A stretch of DNA of 36,801 nt, taken from assembly GCF_011045075.1 (NCBI RefSeq), contig NZ_JAAKZZ010000015.1:1-36801 (forward strand). Reading direction: 5' to 3'. Below the pieces are notes generated by a model, which saw only the letters and a program-made list of their open reading frames with translations, had not been told where the DNA came from and ran no database searches. Shown one piece after another: positions 34,142 through 36,801 of the stretch (position 1 is the first letter of the stretch; each line of letters begins with the position of its first letter). The position numbers and the translations under genes are program-made. The DNA is from Streptomyces boncukensis (GTDB taxonomy: Bacteria; Actinomycetota; Actinomycetes; Streptomycetales; Streptomycetaceae).

Positions 34142-35122
34142 TCACTTCACGTCAAGGACGTCCACGGAGAAGACAACACCGGACTTGAACTGCTTCTGCT
34201 GCTCCTTGGGGAACTCGCTCTTGGGAACGGAGATCACCACACGGCTGCCCTCCTTGGCCCCCTTCAGCCCTTCCTTCCAGCCCGGAATCTGGCTGACCGG
34301 AATCTGCTGCGGACCGCCCTGCGCCCAGGTGTCGTCGAGCTGCTTGCCGCCCTTCCACAGCTTCGCGGTGAAGTTCGACAGCACCTTGCTCTTCCCGGTG
34401 ACCGCCTTGCCGTCGCCCTCCACCACGGTCTCGCTGACCAGCTTCCCGGGCGCCTCCTTGCCCTTGGGCATCTTGATGGACGGCGCCTTGTTCTTCTCGA
34501 TCTTGGTGCTGACCTCGGGCAGATCCGGGTTCTGCGGCTTGTCCACCGGCTTGCCGTCGATCTGGCTCGGCATGATCTTCTTCAGGTCCACGACGAAGAC
34601 CAGCGTGGAGTTCCCCGGAATCGTCGGCGGCTGCCCCTGCTTCCCGTACGCCTTGTCCGGCGGCGCGACGATCTCGACCCGGCTGCCGAGCCGCTTGCCC
34701 ACCAGCGCCTCGTCCCAGCCCTTGATCACCTTGCCGGTGCCGATCTGGAACGTGGCGGGCTCACCCCGCTTCCAGCTGCTGTCGAACTCCTTGCCGTCCC
34801 AGAGCTGGCCGAGATAGTGCGCGTTGAGCGCGTCCCCCTTCTTGACCTTCTGGCCCTTGCCCTCGTCGAGGACCTTCACCCCGAGCTTCTTCGGCGGGTC
34901 GCCCTCACCCTTCTCGATCTTGGGCTTCTTGCCCTTCGCACCGGTGACCGCGGGCGTGCCGCCCTTCGCGTCGGAGGACGAGTCGTCGTCACTGCCGCAG
35001 GCCGCGGCGGACGCGATCAGCAGCGGAACGGCCAGCGCCGCCGCGGTACGACGCGCGGTCTTCGCGGAGACGCGCCTGAAGCGGGGTGTGCGGGGGGTCG
35101 ACCCCCCGGAGAGATGCAGCAT
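34142..35122 (-). CDS. FKBP-type peptidyl-prolyl isomerase lipoprotein with a degenerate second domain
   Basis: The 326-residue product has a lipoprotein signal with lipobox 'ASAAAC' (Cys42), then an acidic Ser-rich linker and two FKBP-like domains. Domain 1 (about 75-182) has a full active site (Tyr103, Phe113, Asp114, Phe125, Val132, Ile133, Trp136, Tyr159, Phe176). Domain 2 (about 228-326) keeps 'SQIPGWKEGL' but has Phe251 instead of Tyr, Leu262 instead of Phe and lacks the 'AYG' loop. It is therefore probably a binding or chaperone module only. The product is anchored outside the membrane and likely helps exported proteins fold. ATG 35122 is the only start that precedes the basic region; the codons from 5 to 10 contain a perfect palindrome. 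Confidence 0.9.
   Translation of the reverse strand: MLHLSGGSTPRTPRFRRVSAKTARRTAAALAVPLLIASAAACGSDDDSSSDAKGGTPAVTGAKGKKPKIEKGEGDPPKKLGVKVLDEGKGQKVKKGDALNAHYLGQLWDGKEFDSSWKRGEPATFQIGTGKVIKGWDEALVGKRLGSRVEIVAPPDKAYGKQGQPPTIPGNSTLVFVVDLKKIMPSQIDGKPVDKPQNPDLPEVSTKIEKNKAPSIKMPKGKEAPGKLVSETVVEGDGKAVTGKSKVLSNFTAKLWKGGKQLDDTWAQGGPQQIPVSQIPGWKEGLKGAKEGSRVVISVPKSEFPKEQQKQFKSGVVFSVDVLDVK
35091..35108. repeat. Perfect 18-bp palindrome in the FKBP-lipoprotein 5' coding region
   Basis: CGGGGGGTCGACCCCCCG is fully self-complementary and lies 15-32 bases into the gene. In RNA it could form a hairpin near the start codon. It may be a leader structure if translation begins further downstream. Confidence 0.9.
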
Positions 35123-35274
35123 GAGTCCAACTCGCTGAGTAGGGGTATCCGGGCAGTTCTGACAGCCTACGGCTCCGCACCGCCACCCTCGCCACCCACG
35201 ACACGGAAACCGCCCCCGACCCCGTCAACGCGCGCTGACGCGGATGACCGGAACGGGGGAAGGGCCCGATGCCG

Positions 35275-36636
35275 TCACATCCCGGCGATCAGCTTCTCCA
35301 CCCGCTCGTCCACCGAACGGAACGGGTCCTTGCACAGCACCGTGCGCTGCGCCTGGTCGTTCAGCTTCAGATGCACCCAGTCCACCGTGAAGTCCCTGCG
35401 CTGCTCCTGGGCCCGCCGGATGAAGTCCCCGCGCAGCCGCGCCCGCGTGGTCTGCGGCGGCACCGACTTGCCCTCGAAGATCTTCAGGTCGTTGCAGATC
35501 CGGGCCGCCTTGCCACCGCGCTCCAGCAGGTAGTACAGCCCCCGGCGGCGGTGGATGTCGTGGTACGCGAGGTCTATCTGGGCGATCCTCGGGTGCGACA
35601 TCGTGATGTTGTTCTTCTCCCGGTACCGCTCGATGAGCTGGTACTTCATCACCCAGTCGATCTCTGTGTTGATCTTGTCCAGCTCCTGGGCGCGGATCGC
35701 GTCCAGCGACCGGCCCCACAGCTCCAGCACCTGTTCCACCCGGCCGGAGCGGATCCCGCGGCGGTCGCAGAAGTCCAGCGCCTTCTCGAAGTACTCCTGC
35801 TGCACCTCCAGCGCCGACGCCTCCCGCCCGCTGGCCAGCCGCACCTTCCGCTGCCCGGTGATGTCGTGACTCACCTCACGGATCGCCCGGATCGGGTTCT
35901 CCAGCGTCAGATCCCGCATCACCGTGCCCGCCTCGATCATGCGCAGCACCAGATCGGTCGCGCCGACCTTCAGCAGCATGGTCGTCTCCGACATGTTCGA
36001 ATCCCCGACGATCACATGCAGCCGCCGGTAGCGCTCCGCGTCCGCATGCGGCTCGTCCCGGGTGTTGATGATCGGCCGGGAGCGCGTCGTCGCCGAGCTC
36101 ACCCCCTCCCAGATGTGCTCGGCGCGCTGGCTGACGCAGTACACCGCACCGCGCGGGGTCTGCAGCACCTTGCCGGCGCCGCACACCAGCTGCCGGGTGA
36201 CCAGGAACGGGATGAGGACGTCCGCCAGCCGCGAGAACTCCCCGTGCCGGGCCACGAGATAGTTCTCGTGGCACCCGTAGGAGTTGCCCGCCGAGTCGGT
36301 GTTGTTCTTGAAGAGATAGACGTCGCCTGCGATCCCCTCCTCGTGCAGGCGGCGTTCGGCGTCGACGAGGAGGCCCTCCAGAATGCGCTCACCCGACTTG
36401 TCGTGGGTGACCAGCTCGGTCACGCTGTCACACTCCGGAGTCGCATACTCCGGGTGTGAGCCCACGTCCAGGTAGAGGCGCGCGCCGTTCCGCAGAAACA
36501 CATTGCTGCTGCGGCCCCATGACACAACACGGCGGAAGAGGTACCGCGCCACCTCGTCGGGAGACAGCCGCCGCTGTCCCCGGAACGTACACGTGACGCC
36601 GTACTCGTTCTCCAGCCCGAAGATTCGGCGGTCCAT
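35275..36636 (-). CDS. pafA: Pup--protein ligase PafA
   Basis: The 453-residue protein is the full-length PafA of the carboxylate-amine ligase fold related to glutamine synthetase. The N-terminal ATP/Mg site 'FGLENEYGV' (Glu9, Glu11), the catalytic-base strand '[17 protein letters not shown]' (Asp57), and '[17 protein letters not shown]' (about 110-126) are intact, followed by the smaller C-terminal domain ending 'VEKLIAGM'. It attaches the prokaryotic ubiquitin-like protein Pup (C-terminal Glu after deamidation) to substrate lysines. The start ATG 36636 is unambiguous. Pup, Dop, Mpa/ARC and the proteasome subunits are not in the window and probably lie beyond its right edge. The two FKBP genes and pafBC follow on the same strand. 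Confidence 0.97.
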   Translation of the reverse strand: MDRRIFGLENEYGVTCTFRGQRRLSPDEVARYLFRRVVSWGRSSNVFLRNGARLYLDVGSHPEYATPECDSVTELVTHDKSGERILEGLLVDAERRLHEEGIAGDVYLFKNNTDSAGNSYGCHENYLVARHGEFSRLADVLIPFLVTRQLVCGAGKVLQTPRGAVYCVSQRAEHIWEGVSSATTRSRPIINTRDEPHADAERYRRLHVIVGDSNMSETTMLLKVGATDLVLRMIEAGTVMRDLTLENPIRAIREVSHDITGQRKVRLASGREASALEVQQEYFEKALDFCDRRGIRSGRVEQVLELWGRSLDAIRAQELDKINTEIDWVMKYQLIERYREKNNITMSHPRIAQIDLAYHDIHRRRGLYYLLERGGKAARICNDLKIFEGKSVPPQTTRARLRGDFIRRAQEQRRDFTVDWVHLKLNDQAQRTVLCKDPFRSVDERVEKLIAGM

Positions 36637-36801
36637 GACTGAACATTACGCCTGATGCCCTGATCTGAAACCGGGTTCGGGGGCACCATTGTGATCATTT
36701 TCGGCACCCGCGGCACCGCTTGACACACCACCGGGACCTGCGGCGGAGTTCGCCGTCGGCGCCGTCGCCCGCGGGCGGGGCCCGCTTCCGCGCACCCCCA
36801 G

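Noticed and set aside
36420..36731. Small minus-strand frame overlapping the pafA start
   Set aside because: It runs in another frame through the conserved PafA N-terminus and shows no recognisable protein features.

Overview
The window is chromosomal DNA from a high-GC actinobacterium, almost certainly a Streptomyces. The pointers are very high third-position GC, frequent GTG starts preceded by AGGAGG-type sites, a DmdR/DtxR-type iron box, the block helY-tatC-tatA-pafC-pafB with pafA nearby, and a dispersed intergenic repeat that I remember from many Streptomyces genomes. As far as I recall, glnA4 (SCO1613) and pafA (SCO1640) bracket the same kind of gene content in S. coelicolor, so most of the window looks like conserved core chromosome. 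No tRNA, rRNA or CRISPR array was found, and no gene-free stretch exceeds about 300 bases. I recognise nothing in 1-272 or in 36637-36801 (upstream of pafA).

Region 1 (1-7.6 kb) holds a PLP-dependent alanine-racemase-fold deaminase, a broken IS630-type transposase, an S66 (LD-carboxypeptidase/MccF-type) peptidase in a stretch of visibly lower GC, a two-gene unit of unknown surface proteins (DUF2510 protein plus a C-terminally anchored secreted protein), and a secreted HAD phosphatase.

Region 2 (7.7-14.5 kb) is a gamma-glutamylation catabolic cluster. A glutamine-synthetase-like ligase (GlnA4 type), an aldehyde dehydrogenase and a short-chain dehydrogenase form one minus-strand operon. Divergent from it are a FadR-type GntR regulator, an ethanolamine-type APC permease and a gamma-glutamyl hydrolase. 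Together they fit ethanolamine uptake, glutamylation, two-step oxidation to gamma-glutamylglycine, and hydrolysis to glutamate and glycine. The regulator and permease upstream regions share a GGTAT-N8-ACCA element, a candidate operator.

Region 3 (14.5-23.2 kb) has a LysR regulator divergent from a TDT/TehA-type transporter, an orphan cytosolic BtuF-like protein, then osmoprotectant import: a BCCT transporter and a glycine-betaine ABC system (ATPase with CBS region, and a permease fused to two tandem binding domains). Strong hairpins separate these units.

Region 4 (23.4-26.5 kb) contains a stand-alone 5'-3' exonuclease, an iron-regulated siderophore-interacting reductase and a secreted Ca2+-dependent PI-PLC-like enzyme.

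Region 5 (26.7-36.6 kb), all on the minus strand, is the conserved block of PafA (Pup ligase), two FKBP-type prolyl isomerases, PafB and PafC (WYL regulators), a small membrane protein, TatA, TatC and a Ski2/Mtr4-type helicase.
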